This document shows positions 38,086-46,708 of a stretch of DNA of 64,000 nt, in pieces. The first letter of the stretch is position 1, and each line of letters opens with the position of its first letter. The notes under the pieces are model-generated. The model did not search any database. It was not told the DNA's origin and saw only the letters and a program-made list of their open reading frames with translations. The stretch is taken from positions 266,795 through 330,794 of the forward strand of contig NZ_FCOK02000001.1 of assembly GCF_001544555.2 (NCBI RefSeq), read 5' to 3'. The stretch is from Caballeronia udeis (GTDB lineage: Bacteria; Pseudomonadota; Gammaproteobacteria; Burkholderiales; Burkholderiaceae). The position numbers were made by a program, and so were the translations under genes.

Positions 38086-38124
38086 ATTACTTGGATTAAT
38101 GAGTTGCTTGAATTACTTGGATTA
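38086..38124. repeat. 13-bp direct repeat in sucC leader
   Basis: ATTACTTGGATTA occurs at 38086-38098 and again at 38112-38124, exactly 26 bases apart, with a diverged 13-base unit between and a related ATTACCTGAATTAC after. It lies 39-77 bases upstream of the sucC start and could be leader or operator sequence. Confidence 0.6.
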
Positions 38125-38240
38125 CCTGAATTACGTTCAGCGTTGCTTCCGGCGTGTCCGGCGTGAACAGTACGCGCGTCCGGAGTCATGCTGATGTTTC
38201 CTGGTCGGCCAGTTCTGGGAACCTGCTCTTGCTAATTTGG

Positions 38241-38930
38241 CTAATTTCGCTGAGCCGGCTCCACGTCGCTTCCGGCCTTTTTGGAGTTGTCCTGATTCGC
38301 TATCCGGTCCGTCCCGCTGCGGGGCGCGTGGCCAAACCAGCGCGGATAATATTGGCGAACGGCTTCACCGTCGAAACGCAATGCGTTGCAACGGCCAAGC
38401 TGGAATGGGGGTTTGTCGGTTTCTTTTTCGGCTTCTGTGCCTGCTGCTGCGCTCTCTGAACTATCCGATGACGTGCCCGGCGCGCCGCCTTTTTCGGTGT
38501 TCCACACTTCGCCGGCGAATGCCTGGATGGCGGCGGTGGGCAACACGGCGCAGAGTTCGGTGATATGCGTGCAACCGGTCGTGCCGGCCAGCAAACGGCT
38601 GGATTCACGACGGAAATTCTGCACAAGATTGAGGCCGATGAGCGCGCCGTAAGCGGTGTTCGATGCTGCGCACAGACCCGCATACGGTGCCCACTCGGAA
38701 GCCGCTTCGGCGTCGACGATGGTGAACGTGCGGTCAATGGTGATGCGCAGCCAGAGTTCATGGATCGGCAGGCCTTGGGGCCGGACGCCCGCCGCGAGTT
38801 TGACGTCGCGCGGCTTTTCATCAGTTAGACAGGCTTCGATATCCCACAGGCCATCTTCGCGCTCAAACGCTTCCATTCGAATCGCGCGGCGATGGCGCAA
38901 CTGTCGGGAAACGGGCGGAGAAAGCGGCAT
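38241..38930 (-). CDS. DUF2889 protein
   Basis: This 229-residue soluble protein has family hallmarks MPLSPPVSRQLRHRRAIRMEAFERE, LWDIEACLTDEKP, HELWLRITID, GCTHITELCAVLPTAAIQAFAG and a C-terminal CNALRFDGEAVRQYYPRWF. It is always near sucCD and recAX in Burkholderia as I recall. A Ser/Glu/Lys-rich insertion precedes the C-terminal motif. Function is unknown. Confidence 0.87.
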   Translation of the reverse strand: MPLSPPVSRQLRHRRAIRMEAFEREDGLWDIEACLTDEKPRDVKLAAGVRPQGLPIHELWLRITIDRTFTIVDAEAASEWAPYAGLCAASNTAYGALIGLNLVQNFRRESSRLLAGTTGCTHITELCAVLPTAAIQAFAGEVWNTEKGGAPGTSSDSSESAAAGTEAEKETDKPPFQLGRCNALRFDGEAVRQYYPRWFGHAPRSGTDRIANQDNSKKAGSDVEPAQRN

Positions 38931-39284
38931 GTGCAGAGGAAGGCCGGAATGAGAAAACGCTGAAATTTTACCATACTGGCCATTTTCAGCCGGACCGAGT
39001 TCCCGTGGGGAAGCTTGAGGAGGAATGCGCCGGCTGGCGCGGCGGTTTATTTCGCGATGGCGGCGGGTGATGGGGGATTCCGCTCAACGTCGGGGTTGGG
39101 GTTTTTGTTTGTGCTTTTGGGGAGGGGGTTTGTGGTGTTGTGCGGTGTTTTGCGGGCCGTTAGCGCTTTGTTGGTGCGTCGTTTTTATCGAGCCGGCTGA
39201 GGCATGAAGCGTCCATTGTTCGCGCGTTAGGGCCTCAGTCATGTCCGTTCGTTGCACGCTTGAGGGCCTAATTTCCGTTGGCGC
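38931..39284. other. Intergenic region recX-DUF2889 with G-tracts
   Basis: This 354-base stretch has no supported gene. Its plus strand is strongly G/T-biased, with five runs of four or five G between 39072 and 39128 that could fold as a G-quadruplex. Confidence 0.5.
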
Positions 39285-40907
39285 CTATTCGTCCATGAAT
39301 TCGTCTTCGCCCGCTTTCAGCACTTTCACGATCGTCCCGCCGTTGAACCCTCGCGTAGCGAGAAAGCGCGCTTGTTTCGCACGCTCGGCCGGTGTCGTCG
39401 GTAGTTCGCCGAATTTCTTGCTCCAGACTTCGCGAGCACGAGTGAGCTCGGTCTTGTTCAATTCGGCGCCGGCGTCCTGAATCAACGTTTCGTCGATACC
39501 GTTACGCTTCAACTCATTGACGATCCGGCTTGTGCCAAGGCGAGTGCCTCGCCGATGAACCACGCTCTCGACAAATCGCTCATTCGACAACCACCCTTCA
39601 CGCTCCAGCGCGTCGAGTAAGGTATCGAGCGAATCGCCTTCGGCGAGATGGGGTGTCAGCTTGCGGGATAACTCAGCGCGGCTGTGTTCACGGCGCGATA
39701 AATAACCCAGAGCACGGCCGCGCAACGATAGCTGCGGCCCCTTTCGCTTGGAATCGCCCGTTGTCGATGATTTTCCACGTCCGGCAGATCCGCGCGAATA
39801 AACCGGCTCGGCGTTTTGGCTTTCGCTAACCGCATCCACATCAGTTGCCGATGGCGCGCACTGCTCGAACGGCTCGAATGGATCGGCTATGTCGATGGTG
39901 GTGTCTTGCTGAATGCCCGGAGAAATAACCGGGGGTTTCGATTGCGATTTTCTGGCAACTTTTGCAGGTGCGGCCTGTGATTGAACAAGCGTCTGTTCCA
40001 GCACCGCCCGAGCGCGCTTTAAGCGTTCCTCGGCGTCGACTGCGTCCAAACCAGCGGTCGAATCAGGCTGCGACGGTTCAATTCGTTGCTCGTCAACTTG
40101 CTGCACAGCCGCGATATCGGCGCTTTCGGCGTTTTTCTCGTCAGCCGGTTTTGCTGACTTCGGCACCGCGCGACGGCTGGTTTTTCGGTCGGTGGATCGC
40201 TCGAAAACATCGTCGCCGTCAGCAGGCTGAGGTGAAGATTTTCCACGCGAGGTCGAGCCGGTCGCTTTGCGTCCCGACAACCCGCCGCGTCCAAATTTGC
40301 TGCGATCACTCGATCGCTCGTACTCAGCCGGGGTCTCTGCCGATGCGCGATCCGAAGAAGATGACCGCGCCGACGCACCACCGCCAAACGATCCGCGTTT
40401 CGGATACGCACGATCACTCGACCGTTCGAACACCGGATCGCTGTCCTGCTGCGTGGTTTCACCGGCAGCTTCCAGGCTTGCGGCGATTGCCTCAGCCTTG
40501 CTGGTGCCGGACGACAGGCTTGAACCACCCGGGCGTCCAAAGCTGCTTTTTCTGGCGAAGCTGCTGCCGCTGCTACTGCCAGCACTCTTGCCGCTGGAAA
40601 AACCACCGCCCTTATTAAACCCACTGCTCCCGCTCTTCTCGCCGGAAGCCCCGCCGCTCTTCGAGAAGCTGTTTCCAAACGAACGACGCGCCGGCGCAGA
40701 TCCCTCCGCACCGGCGCGTTCGCTTGCTGCTGCGCGGTATCGATCGCTGCTTCTTTCATAGCGATCAACTCCTTCCTCGGCGCTGGGACTTTCGTCTTGG
40801 TCGCTTATGGAATTCGAGCCGTCCGGATCTTCCTTTGCATCCTGCTCCGCGTCACGATTTGAATCGCGACCGGTCTTTGATCCGAACCGGCTCTTGCTGC
40901 GCATCAT
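39285..40907 (-). CDS. recX: RecX with a long repeat-bearing disordered N-terminal extension
   Basis: The C-terminal 150 residues are RecX, the inhibitor and disassembler of RecA filaments: RGRALGYLSRREHSRAELSRKL, LEREGWLSNERFVESVVHRRG, SRIVNELKRNGI and ARFLATRGFNGGTIVKVL are its three-helix repeats. About 390 preceding residues are Ser/Gly/Arg-rich and predicted disordered. They contain four copies of a (Y/F)ERS(S/T)DR motif (DRYERSSDRYR, PVFERSSDRAY, AEYERSSDRSK, DVFERSTDRKT). Ordinary RecX is 150-300 residues. The frame is continuous to the ATG 16 bases after recA's stop, so the extension is probably translated. It is co-transcribed with recA. Confidence 0.88.
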   Translation of the reverse strand: MMRSKSRFGSKTGRDSNRDAEQDAKEDPDGSNSISDQDESPSAEEGVDRYERSSDRYRAAASERAGAEGSAPARRSFGNSFSKSGGASGEKSGSSGFNKGGGFSSGKSAGSSSGSSFARKSSFGRPGGSSLSSGTSKAEAIAASLEAAGETTQQDSDPVFERSSDRAYPKRGSFGGGASARSSSSDRASAETPAEYERSSDRSKFGRGGLSGRKATGSTSRGKSSPQPADGDDVFERSTDRKTSRRAVPKSAKPADEKNAESADIAAVQQVDEQRIEPSQPDSTAGLDAVDAEERLKRARAVLEQTLVQSQAAPAKVARKSQSKPPVISPGIQQDTTIDIADPFEPFEQCAPSATDVDAVSESQNAEPVYSRGSAGRGKSSTTGDSKRKGPQLSLRGRALGYLSRREHSRAELSRKLTPHLAEGDSLDTLLDALEREGWLSNERFVESVVHRRGTRLGTSRIVNELKRNGIDETLIQDAGAELNKTELTRAREVWSKKFGELPTTPAERAKQARFLATRGFNGGTIVKVLKAGEDEFMDE

Positions 40908-40923
40908 CTTTACCGCCTAAAAC

Positions 40924-42000
40924 TCATTCTTCTTCATCTGCCACTTCGGCAACACCCGGTGCAACTGCGTCGGCCATTGCATTGACGCCCAGCGACTCGC
41001 GAATCCTGTTTTCGATTTCACGCGCCATTTCAGGATTCTCACGCAGGAATTCGCGTGCGTTGTCCTTACCCTGGCCAATCCGTTCGCCGTTATAGCTGTA
41101 CCAGGCACCGGCTTTATCAACCAGCTTGGCTTGCACGCCCAAGTCGATGATTTCGCCCTGACGCGAGATACCTTCGCCGTAGAGGATGTCGAAAATGGCT
41201 TCGCGGAACGGCGGCGCAACCTTGTTCTTCACCACCTTCACGCGGGTTTCGTTGCCGATCACTTCGTCGTTCTTCTTGATCGAACCAATACGGCGAATGT
41301 CCAGACGCACCGATGCGTAGAACTTCAGCGCGTTACCACCCGTGGTGGTTTCCGGATTGCCGAACATCACGCCAATCTTCATGCGAATCTGGTTGATGAA
41401 GATCACGAGGCAGTTCGTACGCTTGATCGTGCCGGTCAGCTTGCGCAGCGCCTGCGACATCAAACGCGCTTGCAAACCAGGCAACGAGTCGCCCATTTCG
41501 CCTTCGATTTCAGCCTTCGGCACCAGGGCCGCAACCGAGTCGATCACGATCATGTCGATGGAACCCGAGCGCACGAGTGCGTCGCAGATTTCCAGCGCTT
41601 GCTCGCCCGTGTCCGGCTGCGAGATCAGCAGATCCGATGCGTTGACGCCAAGCTTCTGCGCGTAAGCGATGTCGAGCGCGTGTTCCGCGTCAATAAATGC
41701 TGCCGTGCCGCCGATCTTCTGCATTTCGGCAATCACTTGCAGCGTCAGTGTGGTCTTGCCCGACGATTCCGGACCGTAGATTTCCACTACGCGTCCACGC
41801 GGCAAGCCGCCAACGCCCAATGCAATATCCAGTCCGAGCGAACCGGTGGAGACCACTTGAATGTCTTCAATGGCTTCGCCGGCGCCGAGTCGCATGATCG
41901 ACCCCTTGCCGAATTGCTTCTCGATCTGCGCGAGCGCAACGGCCAGCGCCTTGCTCTTCTCTGCAGACATCCCGCCCGGGCCTTTCTTGCTATCTTCCAT
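40924..42000 (-). CDS. recA: Recombinase RecA
   Basis: This 358-residue strand-exchange ATPase and LexA co-protease activator has P-loop [10 protein letters not shown], the [24 protein letters not shown] start, [21 protein letters not shown] and the L2 loop [32 protein letters not shown] residues. Start [10 protein letters not shown] is the family start; the upstream 36 in-frame codons run through the LexA site and are rejected. recX follows after 16 bases. The promoter region contains an SOS box. Confidence 0.97.
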   Translation of the reverse strand: MEDSKKGPGGMSAEKSKALAVALAQIEKQFGKGSIMRLGAGEAIEDIQVVSTGSLGLDIALGVGGLPRGRVVEIYGPESSGKTTLTLQVIAEMQKIGGTAAFIDAEHALDIAYAQKLGVNASDLLISQPDTGEQALEICDALVRSGSIDMIVIDSVAALVPKAEIEGEMGDSLPGLQARLMSQALRKLTGTIKRTNCLVIFINQIRMKIGVMFGNPETTTGGNALKFYASVRLDIRRIGSIKKNDEVIGNETRVKVVKNKVAPPFREAIFDILYGEGISRQGEIIDLGVQAKLVDKAGAWYSYNGERIGQGKDNAREFLRENPEMAREIENRIRESLGVNAMADAVAPGVAEVADEEE

Positions 42001-42080
42001 GAATCGTCCTTTGCTATGATGAACGGCGTCTGGCGCATGCCCTTGGGACTTTTTTCCGGTTGGGCGCACTGCTGCAGACA

Positions 42081-42096
42081 CTGTATAAAAAAACAG
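42081..42096. promoter_or_regulatory. LexA (SOS) box of recA
   Basis: CTGTATAAAAAAACAG has the CTG-N10-CAG form of proteobacterial LexA sites and lies about 80 bases upstream of the recA start. It is also about 130 bases from the divergent response-regulator gene, so LexA could influence both. Confidence 0.82.
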
Positions 42097-42226
42097 GTGT
42101 TTTTGCAAGTCCGATCGGAGCGCGTAGTTTCAGCGCCACGTTCGACCCATGCGGGACACCACTACACCTGGAGACCGCCGCGCCGGGCGAATTGCGGTGC
42201 CGGCAATGCTTTTTGCGCACACTACG

Positions 42227-42970
42227 ATGCGAATCCTCATTGCCGAAGACGACAGCATACTCGCGGACGGTCTCATTCGATCACTCCGCCAATCGGGCTA
42301 TGCCGTAGATCATGTGAAGCACGGCGTGGACGCGGACAACGCGCTTTCGCTCCAGACTTTCGACCTTCTGATCCTTGATCTGGGCCTGCCGATGATGTCC
42401 GGCCTGGAGGTCCTGAGACGCCTCAGAGCCCGCAATTCTCAGATACCCGTGCTTATCCTGACGGCCGCCGACAGTGTCGACGAACGCGTCAAGGGCCTCG
42501 ACCTCGGCGCCGACGACTACATGGCCAAACCGTTCGCGCTGAACGAACTCGAAGCCCGCGTGCGCGCCCTTACCCGGCGCGGCGCGGGCGGCGGCCCCAC
42601 CGTCGTCAGACATGGCGCGCTCGCGTTCGATCAGGTCGGGCGCATTGCGTCCATCAACGACCAGGTGATCGAGTTATCGGCACGCGAACTCGGCGTGCTT
42701 GAAGTGCTGCTGCAGCGGGTCGGGCGACTGGTCTCGAAGGAACAGCTCGTCAACCACCTTTGCGAGTGGGGCGAGGAAGTCAGCAATAACGCGATCGAAG
42801 TCTATGTCCATCGGCTAAGAAAAAAAATCGAGCCCGGTGGGGCGCGCATCATAACCGTTCGCGGGCTAGGCTATAGCCTTGAAAAAGCCGTTGCCGCGGT
42901 GGCGAATCCTGCACCGTCTGCCCCGGCAAACCCCGACGAGCCAGTCTCGCCCAGCCAGCAGTACAAGTAA
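42227..42970 (+). CDS. OmpR-family response regulator
   Basis: This 247-residue two-component regulator has a receiver domain with MRILIAEDDSILADGL (acidic pair), FDLLILDLGLPMMSG (phospho-Asp near 51), VLILTAAD and DYMAKPFALNEL. A winged-helix OmpR output follows: LSARELGVLEVLLQRVGRLVSKEQL and EVYVHRLRKKIEP...TVRGLGYSLE. A Pro/Ala-rich tail ends it. Start at the ATG preceding RILIAED. It is 23 bases before the sensor kinase gene and resembles the TctD/QseB subgroup. Confidence 0.93.
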   Translation: MRILIAEDDSILADGLIRSLRQSGYAVDHVKHGVDADNALSLQTFDLLILDLGLPMMSGLEVLRRLRARNSQIPVLILTAADSVDERVKGLDLGADDYMAKPFALNELEARVRALTRRGAGGGPTVVRHGALAFDQVGRIASINDQVIELSARELGVLEVLLQRVGRLVSKEQLVNHLCEWGEEVSNNAIEVYVHRLRKKIEPGGARIITVRGLGYSLEKAVAAVANPAPSAPANPDEPVSPSQQYK

Positions 42971-42993
42971 CAGTAACCACGAGTAACCACGCC

Positions 42994-44571
42994 ATGGGCT
43001 CGCCAGCGTCCCCCGAACGCGCCGCTCCGGCGTTGCGCGAGCTGACACCTCTCTCGCCGGATTTGCCCGAAGCCGACCCCGACGCTTCCCGCGACGCGCG
43101 TTATGCAAATCCGTTCGCGCCGCCCGACGAGCTCGAGCCCGACGGCGAGCCCGCGCCGCGTTCACTATTCGGCGAGATCCTGGACTGGATGCTCGCGCCG
43201 CTGCTGCTTCTGTGGCCAATGAGTATTGCGGTCACGTATCTCGTCGCCAAGTCGATCGCGAACGGGCCGTTCGACCGCGCGCTCGAGACGGATGCCTACG
43301 TGCTCGCGCGGCAGATCGCGCCGGTGAACGGCGTAGCGGAATTGCGGCTGCCGAACGCCACGCGAGACTTCCTGCGCGCGGATAACGTGGACAGCGTGTT
43401 TTTCCAGGTGCTGGGAACGCGCGGCGAACTGGTAGGTGGCGATGCCGATATGCCCTTGCCCCACGACGATGACCGGCCGCAGCCCGGCATTGTGGAGTTT
43501 CGCGACGACGTGCTGCGCGGCAACGACATCCGCGTCGCTTACACGACGGTGGAAGCGCCGACGCTCGCTCATCCGGTGCTGGTCCAGGTGGCCGAAACGC
43601 TCGATAAACGCAGCCAGTTGGCTAACGACATCATCAAGGGCGTGATCCTGCCGCAGTTCGTGATCTTGCCGCTGGCTATTGTGCTGGTCTGGTTCGGGCT
43701 GTCGCGCGGGCTCGCGCCGCTGCATGCGCTGCAAGCGAATATTCGCGCCCGGCGTCCCGACGATCTTTCGCCGCTCGAAGCCAGCCGCGCGCCGCCTGAA
43801 ATCGCGCCGTTGGTGGCGTCGTTCAACGACCTGCTCAACCGGCTCGAGCAGAACATGCAGTTGCAGAAGCGGTTTATAGCCGACGCCGCGCATCAGATGA
43901 AAACGCCGCTTGCGGGCTTGAGGACACAGGCCGAGCTGGCGTTGAGGCAGGATGTATCGGCGGAAGTGCAGCGCTCGCTTGAACAGATAGCGACAAGTTC
44001 CGAGCACGCGGCGCGGCTGGTGACGCAACTGCTTGCATTGGCTCGGGCGGAGAACCGCATGTCGGGCCAAATTTTCTCGCGCGTGGAGTTGACCGATCTC
44101 GCGCGGCTCGCCGTGCGCGACTGGGTGCAGGCGGCGTTGGCCAAGCGGATGGACATTGGTTATGAGGAGCCGCCCAATCCGGTCGAGGTGGAAGGCAACG
44201 CGGTGATGTTGCGCGAGATGCTGTCGAATCTTATCGATAACGCCATTCGCTATACCCCGCCCGGAGGCCGGATCACGGTCCGCGTGCGCACCGACGAGTC
44301 CGACACGCGACACGTCTTTCTCGAAGTGGAGGACACGGGATTGGGCATTCCGGCGGCGGAACGCACGCGTGTGCTTGAGCGGTTCTATCGCATTCTTGGG
44401 CGTGAAGGCGATGGCAGCGGACTTGGTCTTGCCATCGTTCGGGAGATCGTGACGATGCACGGCGGCACGCTTGATATAGGCGATCACGTGTACTGCGAAG
44501 CGCCGCGACAAGCTGGAACGCTTGTCAGGGTGGGCTTACAACGGGTTTATCCTGCCCGGGACAAACCCTGA
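42994..44571 (+). CDS. Sensor histidine kinase
   Basis: This 525-residue inner-membrane kinase has a long Pro/Asp-rich cytoplasmic N-terminus (about 65 residues). Helix one is LDWMLAPLLLLWPMSIAVTYLVA, followed by a periplasmic sensor domain and a second helix ILPQFVILPLAIVLVWFGLS. The HisKA box is DAAHQMKTPLAGLRTQAELAL, with N-box LSNLIDNAIRYTPPGG and G-boxes VEDTGLGIP and GDGSGLGLAI. Layout and short periplasmic loop resemble TctE, which senses tricarboxylates, fitting the carrier gene that follows at 44799. Confidence 0.92.
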   Translation: MGSPASPERAAPALRELTPLSPDLPEADPDASRDARYANPFAPPDELEPDGEPAPRSLFGEILDWMLAPLLLLWPMSIAVTYLVAKSIANGPFDRALETDAYVLARQIAPVNGVAELRLPNATRDFLRADNVDSVFFQVLGTRGELVGGDADMPLPHDDDRPQPGIVEFRDDVLRGNDIRVAYTTVEAPTLAHPVLVQVAETLDKRSQLANDIIKGVILPQFVILPLAIVLVWFGLSRGLAPLHALQANIRARRPDDLSPLEASRAPPEIAPLVASFNDLLNRLEQNMQLQKRFIADAAHQMKTPLAGLRTQAELALRQDVSAEVQRSLEQIATSSEHAARLVTQLLALARAENRMSGQIFSRVELTDLARLAVRDWVQAALAKRMDIGYEEPPNPVEVEGNAVMLREMLSNLIDNAIRYTPPGGRITVRVRTDESDTRHVFLEVEDTGLGIPAAERTRVLERFYRILGREGDGSGLGLAIVREIVTMHGGTLDIGDHVYCEAPRQAGTLVRVGLQRVYPARDKP

Positions 44572-44798
44572 TCGGCGCCCGCCTGATATTTTTGCACGAC
44601 CCAATTTAAGCCGACGTTACCTACTTTATTGAGATAGAAGAAAGCATATTTGAATCATTTAGATCAATCAGAAGATAAGAAAACGTCTGAGCGCTCTCCC
44701 CCTCCGCGTCAGAACGCCGTAAGTTTTCCTTCCAATAATCAATGCACGGCGCTGCTATCCGCGGTTGCCATTCAAAGATCAATACAGGAGACGACTTC

Positions 44799-46457
44799 AT
44801 GGCAACGGTCGAGGGGCGCATTTCCCACTCGCCGATGACGAGCGAAGAACGACGCGTGATTTTCGCGTCATCGCTAGGCACGGTGTTCGAGTGGTATGAC
44901 TTTTATCTGGCGGGCTCGCTTGCCATCTATATAAGCAGGACGTTCTTCTCCGGCGTCAATCCGACGGCCGCGTTCATCTTCACCTTGCTCGGTTTTGCGG
45001 CGGGTTTTGCCGTGCGGCCGTTCGGCGCGATTGTGTTCGGGCGTCTCGGCGATATGGTCGGCCGCAAGTACACCTTCCTTGTCACCATTGTGATCATGGG
45101 TCTGTCGACGTTCGTGGTCGGGCTGCTGCCCGGATACGGCACGATCGGGATTGCCGCGCCTGTGCTCTTCATCGCGATGCGGCTGCTGCAGGGGCTCGCG
45201 CTCGGCGGGGAATACGGAGGGGCGGCGACTTACGTGGCTGAACATGCGCCCGCCAACAAGCGCGGCGCGTGGACAGCGTGGATCCAGACCACGGCTACGC
45301 TTGGGCTGTTCATCTCGCTGCTCGTGATCCTGATCGTGCGGAGTTCTGTCGGCGAGGAAACGTTCGGTGCATGGGGCTGGCGCGTACCGTTCCTGGTGTC
45401 GATCGTGCTGCTCGGCGTCTCCGTGTGGATCCGGTTGAAACTGCATGAATCGCCGGTGTTCGAGCGCATCAAGTCGGAAGGGAAGACGTCGAAGGCGCCG
45501 CTGACCGAAGCGTTTGGGCAGTGGAAGAACCTCAGGATCGTGCTGCTCGCGCTGTTCGGGCTGACGATGGGACAGGCCGTTGTTTGGTACACGGGCCAGT
45601 TCTACACGCTGTTTTTCCTGACGCAGACGCTGAAGGTTGATGGCACCAGCGCCAACATCATGGTGGCGGTGGCGTTGTTGATCGGGACGCCGTTCTTCCT
45701 GTTCTTCGGGTCGCTGTCCGACAAGATCGGGCGCAAGCCGATCATCATGGCCGGCTGCCTGATTGCCGCGCTGTCGTACTTCCCGCTCTTCCACGCGCTG
45801 GCTCACTACACGAATCCGACGCTGGAAGCCGCGACGGCCAAGGCGCCGATCAGCGTGATTGCCAATCCGGACGAGTGTTCGTTCCAGTTCAACCCGGTGG
45901 GTACGTCGAAGTTCACGAGCTCCTGCGATATTGCCAAGAGCGCGTTGTCGAAGGCCGGCTTGAACTACGAGAACGTGGCCGCTCCGGCGGGGACGATCGC
46001 GCAGGTCAAGGTGGGCGACACCGTGGTGGATACGTATGACGGCAAGGCTGCGGATGCGAAGGAGAAAGGCGCCGCGTTCGACAAGACGCTGGCTGGCACG
46101 CTGAAGTCGGCGGGTTATCCGGCGAAGGCGGATCCAGCGCTGATCAACTGGCCGATGGCTATTGTGATCCTGACCATCATGATGATCTTCGTGACGATGG
46201 TTTATGGGCCTATTGCCGCGATGCTGGTCGAGATGTTCCCGGCGCGGATCCGGTACACGTCGATGTCGCTGCCTTATCACATTGGCAATGGCTGGTTCGG
46301 CGGGTTCTTGCCGGCGACAGCGTTTGCTATCGTGGCCGCGAAGGGGAATATTTTCTCGGGGCTGTGGTATCCGATTGTGATCGCCTTGGTCGCGTTCGTG
46401 ATCGGGATGCTGTTTGTCAAGGAGACGCGCGGGACGGCGGTTTATGACTCGGATTGA
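44799..46457 (+). CDS. MHS-family MFS transporter with inserted periplasmic or cytoplasmic loop
   Basis: This 552-residue H+-coupled carrier has FEWYDFYLAGSLAIYISRTFF, FGAIVFGRLGDMVGRKYTFL and LQGLALGGEYGGAATYVAEHAP in the first half. An insertion of about 105 residues follows the helix ending FPLFHALAH (roughly residues 350-455), containing DECSFQFNPVG and SSCDIAKSAL with two Cys. The last helices continue from INWPMAIVILTIMMIF. Such 550-residue forms occur in Burkholderiaceae. The preceding two-component system may control it. Start chosen at MATVEGRISHS, eight bases after AGGAGACG. Confidence 0.88.
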   Translation: MATVEGRISHSPMTSEERRVIFASSLGTVFEWYDFYLAGSLAIYISRTFFSGVNPTAAFIFTLLGFAAGFAVRPFGAIVFGRLGDMVGRKYTFLVTIVIMGLSTFVVGLLPGYGTIGIAAPVLFIAMRLLQGLALGGEYGGAATYVAEHAPANKRGAWTAWIQTTATLGLFISLLVILIVRSSVGEETFGAWGWRVPFLVSIVLLGVSVWIRLKLHESPVFERIKSEGKTSKAPLTEAFGQWKNLRIVLLALFGLTMGQAVVWYTGQFYTLFFLTQTLKVDGTSANIMVAVALLIGTPFFLFFGSLSDKIGRKPIIMAGCLIAALSYFPLFHALAHYTNPTLEAATAKAPISVIANPDECSFQFNPVGTSKFTSSCDIAKSALSKAGLNYENVAAPAGTIAQVKVGDTVVDTYDGKAADAKEKGAAFDKTLAGTLKSAGYPAKADPALINWPMAIVILTIMMIFVTMVYGPIAAMLVEMFPARIRYTSMSLPYHIGNGWFGGFLPATAFAIVAAKGNIFSGLWYPIVIALVAFVIGMLFVKETRGTAVYDSD

Positions 46458-46536
46458 TTTTTGGGCGGTTTGGGGAGCGATTGTGGGGTGGTCGCTTTCA
46501 GGGCTACCTTGTCTCCAGGAATGAGCCTGGAAGGGG

Positions 46537-46565
46537 TTGACAGGTTTCGCAACCCTCTTCATAAT
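46537..46565 (+). promoter_or_regulatory. Sigma-70 promoter of the tRNA-Met gene
   Basis: TTGACA (46537-46542) and CATAAT (46560-46565) are separated by 17 bases, ending 11 bases before the tRNA. The -35 is a perfect consensus and the -10 differs at one position. Confidence 0.82.
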
Positions 46566-46576
46566 CTCGATCTCTT

Positions 46577-46653
<77 letters not shown>

Positions 46654-46708
46654 AGATTGACGCGAGGCCCGCTGCTCCTACTGGACAGCGGGCCTTTCGC
46701 TTTGCGCG

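Noticed and set aside
42001..42108. N-terminally extended RecA from 42108
   Set aside because: The extra codons cross the LexA box and promoter region and have no RecA similarity.
44874..46562. A 562-codon minus-strand open frame
   Set aside because: It is the reverse shadow of the MHS transporter, rich in Arg, His and Gln, with no domain.
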